From positions 496,001-560,000 of the forward strand of contig NZ_QKTO01000001.1 in the NCBI RefSeq assembly GCF_003234855.1: a stretch of DNA of 64,000 nt, written 5' to 3'. Both the position numbers and the translations under genes were made by a program. This stretch comes from Curtobacterium sp. MCBD17_032. Its GTDB lineage: Bacteria; Actinomycetota; Actinomycetes; Actinomycetales; Microbacteriaceae. The notes beneath the pieces are model-generated. The model had not been told where the DNA came from. It was given only the letters and a program-made list of their open reading frames with translations, and ran no database searches. Positions within the stretch are counted from its first letter, which is position 1. Each line of letters begins with the position of its first letter. Shown piece by piece: positions 1 through 6,917 of this stretch.

Positions 1-507
1 AACAACGCCGGCACGTTCACGTCCGGCGACATCACCGAGATCGCGCCCGAGGAATGGCGTCGGGTCGTCGAGACCGACCTGTCGAGCGTGTTCTACGGCA
101 CGCGGGCGGCTCTCCCGGCCCTACGGGACACGAAGGGGTCCGTCGTGAACACCTCGTCGGTGTCCGGACTGGCGGCCGACTGGCGGATGAGCCCGTACAA
201 CGCGGCGAAGGGCGGCGTGACGAACTTCACGAAGGCCGCCGCGCTCGACAACGGCCAGTACGGCGTCCGCGTCAACGCGGTGGCGCCGGGCCTCATCTGG
301 ACCGACCTGACGACGTCCCAGGCGGAGGACGAGGAGCTCAAGGCCGCGTTCGCCGAGCGGATCGCCCTCGGTCGCGGCGGCCGGTCGGAGGAGGTCGCCG
401 CCGCGGTGCTGTTCCTGGCGAGCGACGACGCGTCGTTCATCACCGGCGCGGTCCTGCCCGTGGACGGCGGCACGACGGCGAGCAACGGGCAGCCGCCGCA
501 GGCGTGA
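1..507 (+). CDS. SDR family oxidoreductase, C-terminal part (5' end outside window)
   Basis: Short-chain dehydrogenase/reductase: a cytosolic NAD(P)-dependent oxidoreductase of unknown substrate. The reading frame is open from base 1, so the N-terminal Rossmann half with the glycine-rich cofactor motif lies upstream. Visible are the NNAG motif at the window edge, the catalytic serine region (NTSSVSG), the catalytic YNAAK (YxxxK) motif, the VNAVAPG stretch after it, and the usual C-terminal end LPVDGGTTASNG. The order and spacing are those of classical SDRs of about 250 residues, of which 168 are present. Stop is TGA at 505-507. Nothing in view links it functionally to the toxin-antitoxin pair that follows. 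Confidence 0.93.
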   Translation, partial: NNAGTFTSGDITEIAPEEWRRVVETDLSSVFYGTRAALPALRDTKGSVVNTSSVSGLAADWRMSPYNAAKGGVTNFTKAAALDNGQYGVRVNAVAPGLIWTDLTTSQAEDEELKAAFAERIALGRGGRSEEVAAAVLFLASDDASFITGAVLPVDGGTTASNGQPPQA

Positions 508-514
508 CCTTGCG

Positions 515-532
515 TTCAGAACACGTTCTGAA
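515..532. promoter_or_regulatory. Perfect dyad operator upstream of the antitoxin gene
   Basis: TTCAGAAC-AC-GTTCTGAA is a perfect 8-bp inverted repeat with a 2-bp centre, 12 bp before the antitoxin start. Phd/YefM antitoxins normally repress their own operon by binding such palindromes, so this is the probable autoregulatory site (inference). An AGAAT-containing hexamer follows directly, six bases before the ATG, and could be the -10 element, so that bound antitoxin would block polymerase. Confidence 0.65.
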
Positions 533-544
533 GAGAATGTCGTC

Positions 545-1009
545 ATGACTCTCCTCGCTCCACCACGACGTCGGCGGATCGTCCAGTCGTCGGACCTGTC
601 CCGGCACGCGAAGGACGTCTTCGCAGCGGCCGAGCAGGAGCCGCTCGAAGTGACGCGCCGCGACGGCGCTCCGCTCGTGCTCACCACCAAGGCGCGGTCC
701 GACGACGACGATGCCGTCCTCGACATCGCCGCGGAGCTCATCGCCGCCGTCACGGTGAACGAACACCTGCCGTTGCACGAGCGTCTCGCGATCCCGTACC
801 CGTGGATCGCCATGCTCAGCCGTGACGACCAGCGACAGTTCGCGCGGGAGATCGTCGAGGTCGCCCGGGGTTCGTTCGCGTTGCGGCAGCCCCGCAAGCT
901 CCTGCTCGAGATGCAGGCGTGGCGCAACTCGGCCGAGGCGATCGCGGCCGGCTGGGCCGCCGCGGAGCCCGAGCTCCTCCAGGAACCGGTCGTCGTCGAG
1001 AAGCCCTGA
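545..1009 (+). CDS. Phd/YefM-like antitoxin
   Basis: Probable antitoxin of a type II toxin-antitoxin pair (154 aa). The N-terminal part (residues about 12-55: SSDLSRHAKDVFAAAEQEP then a short RDGAPLVLTT strand) has the Phd/YefM pattern of a DNA-binding fold in which a small protein is protected from 'prevent-host-death' loss. The C-terminal two thirds are charged and alpha-helical and would wrap the toxin. It is longer than typical Phd proteins (about 80-90 aa), so the extra domain may be family-specific. The start ATG sits 12 bp after a perfect operator dyad, and the toxin gene starts 3 bp after its stop, consistent with one autoregulated transcript. Family assignment rests on pattern only. 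Confidence 0.72.
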   Translation: MTLLAPPRRRRIVQSSDLSRHAKDVFAAAEQEPLEVTRRDGAPLVLTTKARSDDDDAVLDIAAELIAAVTVNEHLPLHERLAIPYPWIAMLSRDDQRQFAREIVEVARGSFALRQPRKLLLEMQAWRNSAEAIAAGWAAAEPELLQEPVVVEKP

Positions 1010-1012
1010 GTC

Positions 1013-1357
1013 GTGGCGGCACGACGGAATGCGGTGCCCCGTCCGGTCCGCACGGACGAGTACACGATCGTGCTCGCGACGAGGTCGGCGGAGCAAGGGT
1101 GGCGAGACCTCGTCGCGACGCAACGGAACGCCGTCGTCGCGGCATGGGAGCGGCTGGCAACGGATCCGCTGACCGAAGACCTCACCTGCCACGCACTGCG
1201 TGGTGCGTTGGGGACGGTGGCCTACCTCGGCCGGTCGTGGGTCCGTCGGCAGCTGGAACTGAAGCGCGGAGCCCGGGTCTGGTTCGTGGTCGACCCCGAG
1301 GAGCGTGTCGTGCACCTGCTCGACGTCCACACGCGTCACCCGAACCAGACGAAGTGA
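1013..1357 (+). CDS. RelE/ParE-like toxin
   Basis: Probable toxin partner of the preceding antitoxin (114 aa, GTG start 3 bp after the antitoxin stop). RelE/ParE-fold proteins are small basic proteins; RelE members cut mRNA on the ribosome. The sequence ends with a strand pattern RVWFVVDPEERVVHLLDVHTR and a terminal HPNQTK that resembles RelE-superfamily C-termini, and the region WERLATDP...CHALRG fits the usual helix-turn before the beta-sheet. The catalytic residues of this superfamily are poorly conserved, so activity (mRNase or other) cannot be predicted. There is no recognisable SD apart from coupling to the upstream gene. Confidence 0.7.
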   Translation: MAARRNAVPRPVRTDEYTIVLATRSAEQGWRDLVATQRNAVVAAWERLATDPLTEDLTCHALRGALGTVAYLGRSWVRRQLELKRGARVWFVVDPEERVVHLLDVHTRHPNQTK

Positions 1358-1381
1358 CGCGAGTGCGGGCCGCCGTCTGCC

Positions 1382-1900
1382 TCAGAGGAGCTTGCGGAGC
1401 GTGTTCGTGTTCCGGGTCGTCGTGGTGCGCTTGAAGCGGGCGGCCCCGGCGCGCTTCGCGAATGGCGTCGAGGTGCTCGACCCCTTCGGGCACGACCAGT
1501 AGACGACGCCGTCACCGCGCGCGACCTGCTCGACGCCGTCGGCCGTGACACCGTCGAGCAGGTCGTCGAGCGCGGCGTCCTCGGATCCGAAGACGACGTA
1601 GTCGTGCCGGTCCTTCGCAGACGGGAACGGGAAGCCCGCGACGATCCCGGCCACGGCGGCGTGCGGGACGAGGACGATCCAGGCGTCGTACCCGAAGCGG
1701 TCGCGGAGTGCCTGCTCCACCGCCGCCCGGAGCGCATCCGCGTCGGCCGCGTCGTCCGCGGTGAAGAGGACGTTCCCCGACGCGAGGACCGTCCGGACGT
1801 CGGTGTGCCCGAGGCCGCGGACGAGCTCGGCCAGCTCGGCGCTGCGGATGGTGATGCCGTTCACGTTCACCCCGCGCAGGAGCGCCACCCACCTCGTCAT
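1382..1900 (-). CDS. DUF1697 family protein
   Basis: Conserved protein of unknown function, 172 aa. The N-terminus TRWVALLRGVNVNG is the DUF1697 signature, followed by the typical LAELVRGLGHTDVRTVLASGNVLF block and a C-terminal half with FAKRAG. Length matches the family. I chose the ATG at 1898-1900 because it gives the canonical N-terminus and lies six bases after a TACCGT -10-like element with TGGACG 17 bp further upstream, which suggests a leaderless transcript. It is convergent with the toxin gene, with only 24 bp between the stop codons and no obvious terminator there. No function is established for the family. Confidence 0.88.
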   Translation of the reverse strand: MTRWVALLRGVNVNGITIRSAELAELVRGLGHTDVRTVLASGNVLFTADDAADADALRAAVEQALRDRFGYDAWIVLVPHAAVAGIVAGFPFPSAKDRHDYVVFGSEDAALDDLLDGVTADGVEQVARGDGVVYWSCPKGSSTSTPFAKRAGAARFKRTTTTRNTNTLRKLL

Positions 1901-1906
1901 GTCGTG

Positions 1907-1935
1907 ACGGTAGCGCGGGCCGGACGGGGCGTCCA
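1907..1935 (-). promoter_or_regulatory. Promoter of the DUF1697 gene, leaderless type
   Basis: On the minus strand TGGACG (1930-1935), 17 bp, TACCGT (1907-1912), then six bases and the ATG. The transcription start would fall at or next to the start codon. Confidence 0.5.
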
Positions 1936-1938
1936 CGG

Positions 1939-2202
1939 TCACGTCCACGTCCGGGCGACGCTCCACCCGTCGTCGTCCGGGACGATGTCGACCACCAGGG
2001 TCTCGCCGTCCTCGGCCGTGGCCTGGAAGCGCCATCCCGCGGTGCGCTCGGGCGCGTGGGTGATGGCGGTGGGCAGGTCGGTCGGCGTCGTGGTCAGCCG
2101 GGTCGGGACGTCGGAGACGCGCCAGCGCCGGCCCAGCCACACCAGTCGGGCGGGTGCGCCGCCGGTCCACCACACGGTGGCAGCGGTGTCGACGATCATC
2201 AT
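1939..2202 (-). CDS. Small SOS-controlled protein, DUF6504-like
   Basis: An 87-residue protein that starts ATVWW-type and contains GGAPARLVWLGRRWRVSDVPTRL, resembling the DUF6504 group of small actinobacterial proteins whose basic beta-strand pattern (R-x-x-W-x-G-R-x-W-x-V) is often encoded near the damage-inducible polymerase genes imuB/dnaE2 (family knowledge, from memory). Start: two tandem ATGs at 2197-2202; AGGAGG lies at 2209-2214, six bases before the outer ATG, which decides for 2202. A perfect 18-bp LexA-type box lies just upstream of the RBS. The gene is therefore a probable SOS-regulon member. The second half (GWRFQATAEDGETLVVDIV) is also beta-rich. Function is unknown. Confidence 0.7.
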   Translation of the reverse strand: MMIVDTAATVWWTGGAPARLVWLGRRWRVSDVPTRLTTTPTDLPTAITHAPERTAGWRFQATAEDGETLVVDIVPDDDGWSVARTWT

Positions 2203-2216
2203 CAGGAGCCTCCTCG

Positions 2217-2234
2217 TTCGAACGTGTGTTCGAA
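2217..2234. promoter_or_regulatory. SOS box (LexA operator)
   Basis: TTCGAAC-GTGT-GTTCGAA is a perfect inverted repeat and fits the Gram-positive/actinobacterial LexA consensus CGAAC-N4-GTTCG. It lies between the promoter -10 (2234-2239 on the minus strand) and the RBS of the small gene 1939-2202. That position would let LexA block initiation. Its distance to the divergent gene at 2338 is about 100 bp, so control of that gene is less likely. Confidence 0.85.
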
Positions 2235-2262
2235 TGCTAGGTCGGCCCTCCGACAGCTGCAA
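2234..2262 (-). promoter_or_regulatory. Putative promoter for the SOS-boxed gene
   Basis: Minus strand: TTGCAG at 2257-2262, a 17-bp spacer, and TAGCAT at 2234-2239. The -10 hexamer touches the LexA dyad, the usual layout of a LexA-repressed promoter. The -35 match is moderate. Confidence 0.5.
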
Positions 2263-2337
2263 GCGCCCCGGCGCGCCGCGTTCGTCCTCCGGAGCACGCC
2301 CAGGACGACGCGAGGAGCGGTCGTGTAGACGAGCAGC

Positions 2338-2793
2338 ATGACGAACGACGACGGGCAGGGTCCCGACTCCGCACACCAGGTCCCCGAGGGGGTGTCCGAG
2401 GCGACCGTCGAGGCGCTCGGCAGCCTCTCCGCGGCGATCGAGGTCATCGAACACGCGCGCGGACTCCTCTACGGCTTCCACCGACTGACCGGCACCGCCG
2501 ACCTGAACATCGGCGAGGCGGTCGAGCAGCTGCGGAAGGCCGGGCACACCGAGCTCGCCGAGCGGATCGACACCGAACTCGTCGGGCGGAACGTCATCGC
2601 CGGGCGGTGGACGTTCCAGATCATGGAGGACTACGACGACGGCTACTACGCCACCGCGAAGGAGCTCGAGCGGACCGCGCGCGAGCAGCTCGTCGGCGGC
2701 AGGCGCCACCTGTTCGAGGCGAGCATGAAGGAGGACCGGCGGACGCCGGGTCTGCCCCACCACGAGGCCACGCCGGCCGACCTGCCGGACTGA
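2338..2793 (+). CDS. Conserved hypothetical actinobacterial protein
   Basis: A soluble, acidic, mostly helical protein of 151 aa. Its core (ARGLLYGFHRLTG, then LRKAGHTELAERI, ELVGRNVI, GRWTFQIMEDYDDGYY) is a pattern I recall from unannotated actinobacterial proteins, and the C-terminal part has a VGGRRHLFEASMKEDRR motif. No catalytic motif, signal peptide or membrane segment is visible. It is divergent from the SOS-boxed gene across 135 bp. The ATG at 2338 is the first in frame and has no clear SD. A 60-bp palindrome follows its stop. Function is unknown. Confidence 0.78.
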   Translation: MTNDDGQGPDSAHQVPEGVSEATVEALGSLSAAIEVIEHARGLLYGFHRLTGTADLNIGEAVEQLRKAGHTELAERIDTELVGRNVIAGRWTFQIMEDYDDGYYATAKELERTAREQLVGGRRHLFEASMKEDRRTPGLPHHEATPADLPD

Positions 2794-2850
2794 TCCGCGC
2801 CTCCCGGCCGAGCGGCGTCAGCGGACATCGGCGCGGCGCGGACCGACAGC

Positions 2851-2910
2851 GCACAACAGGAACCGGCCCACACCACGGACGTCCGTGGTGTGGGCCGGTT
2901 CCTGTTGTGC
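2851..2910. repeat. 60-bp perfect palindrome, member 1 of a dispersed family; bidirectional terminator
   Basis: Two 30-bp arms (2851-2880 and 2881-2910) are perfect reverse complements with no loop; the arms begin GCACAAC and include AACCGGC and ACCACGG. It lies between the convergent genes ending at 2793 and 2938. A second 60-bp element with the same ends and the same GAACCGGC block lies at 15926-15985, also between convergent genes. The transcript would fold into a very stable hairpin in both directions, but there is no T tract. Confidence 0.85.
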
Positions 2911-2937
2911 CGAGCCGATCGGCGCCGCGGCCGGACC

Positions 2938-4407
2938 TCAGCCGACGCCGAGGAGCGACTCCAGCGGACCGCGTGCGAAGTAGAGCAGGAAGCCGGCGGC
3001 GACCACGTACAGCAGCCACGAGACCTGGCGGCCCTTGCCGGACAGCGCCTTGATGAGGACCCAGCTGATGAAGCCGGCGCCGATGCCGTTCGCGATCGAG
3101 TAGGTCAGCGGCATGACGACGATCGTCAGGAACGCCGGCAGGGCCGACCCGAAGTCCGACCAGTCGATGTCCGCGACCTGGGCGACCATGAGTGCACCGA
3201 CGACGACGAGCCCGGCGGCGGCGACCTCGAGCGGGACGACCTGGGTCAGCGGCGTGAGGAACATCGACGCCAGGAACAGCAGACCTGTGACGACCGACGC
3301 CATGCCCGTGCGGGCGCCCTCACCGATGCCGGATGCCGAGTCGATGAACACCGTGTTCGACGACACCGAGGCACCGCCACCGGCGATCGCACCGGCGCCC
3401 TCGACGACGAGCGCGGCACGGAGGCGCGGGAACGTCCCGTCCTGCTCCGCGACCCCCGCGGCCTTCGCCAGGCCGGTCATCGTGCCCATGGCGTCGAAGA
3501 AGTTCGTGAAGACGAGCGTGAAGACGAGCATCGACGCGGCGAGCGGGCCGATCCGGGCGAAGGCGCCGAAGTCGAACTGCCCGACGAGGGACAGGTCGGG
3601 CAGGGCGAACAGCGCGCTCGGCAGCCCCGGTGCGTTGAGGTTCCACCCGGTCTCCGAGTCGACCGAGGTCGGCACCCGGAACACGGCCTGCAGGATGATC
3701 GCGATGACCGTGGTGGCGACGATGCCGATGAGGAGCGCGCCCTTCACGCGGCGGGCCATGAGCGTGCCGATGACGACCAGGCCGATCAGGAACACGATCG
3801 TCGGCAGGGCCCCGACCGAGCCGTCCTCGCCGAGCTGCAGCGGCGGCGACGCGAGCCCCGATGAGCGCACGAAGCCGGAGTCGACGAGCCCGATGAACGC
3901 GATGAACAGGCCGATGCCGACGGTGATCGCGGCCTTGAGCTGTGCGGGCACGGCGGTGAAGATGAGCGTCCGGATCCCGGTCAGGGCCAGCAGCACGATG
4001 ATGACGCCGTTGATGACGACGAGCCCCATCGCCTCGGCCCACGTCACCTGCTGCACGACGCTGACGGCGAGGAACGAGTTGATCCCGAGGCCGGCCGCGA
4101 TGCCGAACGGCAGGTTCGCGATGACGCCCATCGCGATGGTCATCAGGCCCGCGACGAGCCCGGTGGCCGCGGCCACCTGAGCGTTCTCGAGCCATCCGCC
4201 GCTGACGTCCTTCGCGGCCTGGTCGGCGCTGAACCCGCCGAGGATGAGCGGGTTGAGGATGACGATGTAGGCCATCGTCACGAAGGACACGACGCCTCCC
4301 CGGACCTCGCGCGGGATCGTCGATCCGCGCTCGGTGACGGAGAAGAAGCGGTCGAGGCCGGATGCGACGCTGTTCCGGGGCGGGCGGGATGTCTGCGGGG
4401 CGCTCAC
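2938..4407 (-). CDS. NCS2-type purine permease, AzgA/PbuG-like (adenine/guanine/hypoxanthine)
   Basis: Integral membrane nucleobase:cation symporter of 489 aa. The N-terminal block RFFSVTERGSTIPREVRGGVVSFVTMAYIVILNPLIL is diagnostic of the AzgA (COG2252) branch, which takes up adenine, guanine and hypoxanthine. Family hallmarks that follow are GLGINSFLA, GIGLFIAFIGL and the VFTNFFDAMGTMTG stretch near residue 300, where substrate-binding acidic residues lie. About 12-14 hydrophobic segments are apparent. The start is GTG at 4405-4407, six bases after a TAAACT hexamer, so the mRNA is probably leaderless. A long palindrome separates it from the convergent hypothetical gene. Exact substrate cannot be read from the sequence. 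Confidence 0.92.
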   Translation of the reverse strand: MSAPQTSRPPRNSVASGLDRFFSVTERGSTIPREVRGGVVSFVTMAYIVILNPLILGGFSADQAAKDVSGGWLENAQVAAATGLVAGLMTIAMGVIANLPFGIAAGLGINSFLAVSVVQQVTWAEAMGLVVINGVIIVLLALTGIRTLIFTAVPAQLKAAITVGIGLFIAFIGLVDSGFVRSSGLASPPLQLGEDGSVGALPTIVFLIGLVVIGTLMARRVKGALLIGIVATTVIAIILQAVFRVPTSVDSETGWNLNAPGLPSALFALPDLSLVGQFDFGAFARIGPLAASMLVFTLVFTNFFDAMGTMTGLAKAAGVAEQDGTFPRLRAALVVEGAGAIAGGGASVSSNTVFIDSASGIGEGARTGMASVVTGLLFLASMFLTPLTQVVPLEVAAAGLVVVGALMVAQVADIDWSDFGSALPAFLTIVVMPLTYSIANGIGAGFISWVLIKALSGKGRQVSWLLYVVAAGFLLYFARGPLESLLGVG

Positions 4408-4413
4408 CGGTGG

Positions 4414-4419
4414 AGTTTA
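4414..4419 (-). promoter_or_regulatory. -10 element, leaderless purine permease transcript
   Basis: TAAACT on the minus strand, six bases before the GTG start of the permease. No convincing -35 was found at the standard distance. Confidence 0.4.
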
Positions 4420-4551
4420 GAGGACGGGTGGACCGACCGGCACGTCGCGGCGGGATCGTAGTCGGCCCAGGAGGCCCGTTCCTGGTGATCGGGGTACGGC
4501 ACCGCGTTCTCCGGTCAGGACCGCACCGCGCGACCGGTGTTGGATGAGCGG

Positions 4552-5181
4552 GTGACGAAACGCATGGACCGTGCCCGCGTCGAGGCCGCCGTGCGCGAGT
4601 TGCTGGCGGGCATCGGCGAGGACCCCGACCGACCAGGACTCGAACGCACCCCGCAGCGGGTCGCGGACGCCTACACGGAGTTCTTCCACGGGCTCGACCT
4701 CGACGCGACGCAGATCGCCCGGGACGGCACGGTGCCCGCCGGGGACGGGGAGCGGGGCGATCTGGTCGTCGTGCGGGACATCCGGTTCCGGTCGGTGTGC
4801 GAGCACCACCTGCTGCCGTTCCTCGGGACCGCGCACCTGGCGTACGCGCCGGGGGAGCGGCTCATCGGCCTCGGGACGCTCGCGCGGGTGGTGGAGGCCC
4901 TGGCCTCGCGTCCGCAGCTGCAGGAGCGCCTCGGCGAGCAGGTCGTCGCCGCCGTGCAGGACGGCCTCGAGGCGCGCGGCGTCCTCGTCGTCCTCGACGC
5001 CCAGCACCAGTGCGTGACGACCCGGGGCGAGCGGCAGACGGGCTCCACGACCGTGACGGTCGCGGCGAGCGGGATCCTGTCCGAGGCCGCCGGCCGTGCG
5101 GAGGCGATCGCGCTCATCGGTGCGGGGACCGGGAACGGGACGGCCGCTGCGGCCGACGCCGGCCACGGGACGGACGCCTGA
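4552..5181 (+). CDS. folE: GTP cyclohydrolase I
   Basis: Converts GTP to 7,8-dihydroneopterin triphosphate, the first step of pterin/folate synthesis; cytosolic toroidal decamer with one zinc per subunit. Visible are RTPQRVADAY, the zinc site CEHH (Cys83, His86 by this start) with its partner Cys154 in QHQCVTTRG, and GLGTLARVVE. In the common enzyme this last motif reads GLSK, whose lysine contacts the triphosphate; here it is threonine, while the following arginine is kept. I start at GTG 4552; an earlier GTG at 4537 and an ATG at 4564 are alternatives. The gene overlaps the next by one base (TGATG). The C-terminal tail (GAGTGNGTAAAADAGHG) is low complexity. Confidence 0.9.
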   Translation: MTKRMDRARVEAAVRELLAGIGEDPDRPGLERTPQRVADAYTEFFHGLDLDATQIARDGTVPAGDGERGDLVVVRDIRFRSVCEHHLLPFLGTAHLAYAPGERLIGLGTLARVVEALASRPQLQERLGEQVVAAVQDGLEARGVLVVLDAQHQCVTTRGERQTGSTTVTVAASGILSEAAGRAEAIALIGAGTGNGTAAAADAGHGTDA

Positions 5182-6107
5182 TGCGCCTCGGACCCGCGTC
5201 GGGCCTCCCGTCCGGACCCTCCGGCTGGGTCGTCCCCGAGCTGCGCGCCCCGGTCCGCACCATCGGCCGCCGCACGATCGACTTCGACTCCCGCATCGCC
5301 GTCATGGCGATCGTGAACCGCACCCCGGACTCCTTCCACGACCAGGGCCGCACCTTCGCGCTCGACCGTGCCGTCGCGGCCGCCGTCACCGCGGCCGAGC
5401 AGGGCGCCGACTGGGTCGACATCGGCGGCGTGAAGTTCGCGCCCGGACCCGAACTGTCCGCGGCGGACGAGATCGACCGCGTCGTGCCCGTCGTCGAGCA
5501 GGTCGCGCAGCAGTCAGACGTCTCGATCAGCGTCGACACCTTCCGGCCGGAGGTCGCCGCCGCCGCGATCGCCGCCGGTGCCAGCGTCGTCAACGACACC
5601 ACCGGGCTGGCGGACCCGCGGATGGCCGAGGTCGTCGCGGACTCGGACGCCACCGTCGTCATCACCCACTCGCTCGCCGCACCCCGGCAGGAGTACCCGA
5701 AGCCGCAGTACGCCGACGTCGCCGGTGAGGTCGCGGCGTTCCTCCGGCTCCGGGTCGACCGGGCGCTCGCCGCGGGCATCCCCGAGGAGCGGATCGTCAT
5801 CGACCCCGGGCACGACCTCAACAAGACCACCGTGCACACGCTCGAGCTGACCCGGCGCCTGCCGGAGGTGGTCGCGCTCGGCTACCCCGTCCTCGCGGCC
5901 GTGTCGAACAAGGACTTCGTCGGGGAGACCCTCGGCAGACCGCGGGGCGAGCGCCTGTCCGGGTCCCTCGCCGCCGCGACCATGAGCGCGGTGCTCGGCG
6001 CGCGGATCGTCCGGATGCATGACGTCCCCGAGGCCGTCGAGGCGATGCGCATGGTCGAGGCCGTCCTCGGGTGGCGGGAGCCGCTGGAAGCGAGGCACAA
6101 CACGTGA
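5181..6107 (+). CDS. folP: Dihydropteroate synthase family protein, FolP2-like
   Basis: 308 aa, TIM-barrel fold of dihydropteroate synthase, which joins dihydropterin pyrophosphate to p-aminobenzoate. Signature 1 is present as VNRTPDSFHDQG. Signature 2 reads DIGGVKFAPG where classical enzymes have DIGGESTRPG; with SNKDFVGETLG and the PGHDLNKTT block this matches the FolP2 type (Mycobacterium Rv1207-like), whose studied member lacks DHPS activity (literature knowledge). Its ATG overlaps the folE stop and its stop overlaps the next GTG, so the three genes are translationally coupled. No folB or folK is next to it. It may be the real folate enzyme in this lineage or act on another pterin. Confidence 0.82.
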   Translation: MRLGPASGLPSGPSGWVVPELRAPVRTIGRRTIDFDSRIAVMAIVNRTPDSFHDQGRTFALDRAVAAAVTAAEQGADWVDIGGVKFAPGPELSAADEIDRVVPVVEQVAQQSDVSISVDTFRPEVAAAAIAAGASVVNDTTGLADPRMAEVVADSDATVVITHSLAAPRQEYPKPQYADVAGEVAAFLRLRVDRALAAGIPEERIVIDPGHDLNKTTVHTLELTRRLPEVVALGYPVLAAVSNKDFVGETLGRPRGERLSGSLAAATMSAVLGARIVRMHDVPEAVEAMRMVEAVLGWREPLEARHNT

Positions 6108-6850
6108 CCCACCTGCCCGGCTCCGTCGCCGACCTGTCCGACGACGACCTGCTCACCGCCTACACGGACGGCGCCGAGGGCACCGCGGACGGGAGCTGGC
6201 TCCGCGTCAACTTCGTCAGCTCGCTCGACGGCTCCGCCACGGCGGCGGGGAGGTCCGGCTCCCTCGGCGGCCACGACGACCTGCGCGTGTTCGACCTGCT
6301 GCGGCGAGCGGCCGACGTCATCCTGGTCGCCGCGGGCACCGTGCGCGACGAGGGCTACGGGCCGATGGTCCTGCACGACCCGGACGTGGCGTGGCGACGG
6401 GCGCGAGGGACGGCCGACCACCCGGTGTTCGCGATCGTCACCGGGTCGCTCGGCCTCGACCCGGCCTCCCGCGTGTTCACCGAGGCGCCCGCCCGGCCGA
6501 TCGTGCTCACGACCTCCGCAGCCGACCCCGAGCGCCGCCGGGCCCTCGAGGCCGTGGCCGACGTCGTGTCCTGTGGCGAGGACACGGTCGACCCGGTGCT
6601 CGCCCGCGCCGTGCTCGTAGACCGGGGGCTCACGCGCATCCACTGCGAGGGCGGTCCGTCGTTCCTCGGCTCGCTCGTCGCGGCGGACCTGGTCGACGAG
6701 TTGTGCCTGTCGATCGACCCGTCGCTCGAGGGCGGGGCCGGTGGGCGCATCGTCCACGGCTCGTCCCCGGAGCTGCGGCGGATGCGGTTGGCGCACGTGC
6801 TGCGCGGGGCGGGCGACGTGCTGCTCACGAGGTACGTGCGGGCGCGCTGA
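6104..6850 (+). CDS. RibD C-terminal/dihydrofolate reductase-like reductase
   Basis: 248 aa, GTG start overlapping the folP stop (GTGA). The fold is that of RibD C-terminal reductases, which use NADPH to reduce pterin-like or pyrimidine substrates. Visible: WLRVNFVSSLDGSATAAGRSGSLGG (N-terminal strand and loop with the conserved SLDG), DLLRRAADVILVAAGTVRDEGYG, and the NADPH-binding stretch IHCEGGPSFLGSLVAADLVDEL. Such proteins are annotated as pyrimidine reductase family proteins in actinobacteria. There is no deaminase domain, so it is not a full RibD. The tight coupling with folE and folP suggests it reduces the pterin they make (inference). Confidence 0.82.
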   Translation: MTHLPGSVADLSDDDLLTAYTDGAEGTADGSWLRVNFVSSLDGSATAAGRSGSLGGHDDLRVFDLLRRAADVILVAAGTVRDEGYGPMVLHDPDVAWRRARGTADHPVFAIVTGSLGLDPASRVFTEAPARPIVLTTSAADPERRRALEAVADVVSCGEDTVDPVLARAVLVDRGLTRIHCEGGPSFLGSLVAADLVDELCLSIDPSLEGGAGGRIVHGSSPELRRMRLAHVLRGAGDVLLTRYVRAR

Positions 6851-6882
6851 CGGCTTACGGCTGGACCGATCGCTCAGCATCG

Positions 6883-6911
6883 TTGCCTGACATGTACCAT
6901 TTCAGTACGAT
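6883..6911 (+). promoter_or_regulatory. Promoter of the cysteine-rich exported protein, leaderless
   Basis: TTGCCT at 6883-6888, 17-bp spacer, TACGAT at 6906-6911, then six bases and the ATG at 6918; the transcript would begin at the start codon. The arms ACCGATCG (6865-6872) and CGATCGGT (6908-6915) form an inverted repeat that brackets the promoter and may bind a regulator. Confidence 0.6.
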
Positions 6912-6917
6912 CGGTGC

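Noticed and set aside
515-532. LexA box reading of the TTCAGAAC dyad
   Set aside because: The half-site lacks the CGAAC core of actinobacterial SOS boxes; position in front of an antitoxin makes an autoregulatory operator more likely.
2851-2910. Insertion-sequence terminal inverted repeats
   Set aside because: The two arms are directly joined with nothing between them and no transposase or target duplication is seen; a second copy with the same form exists.
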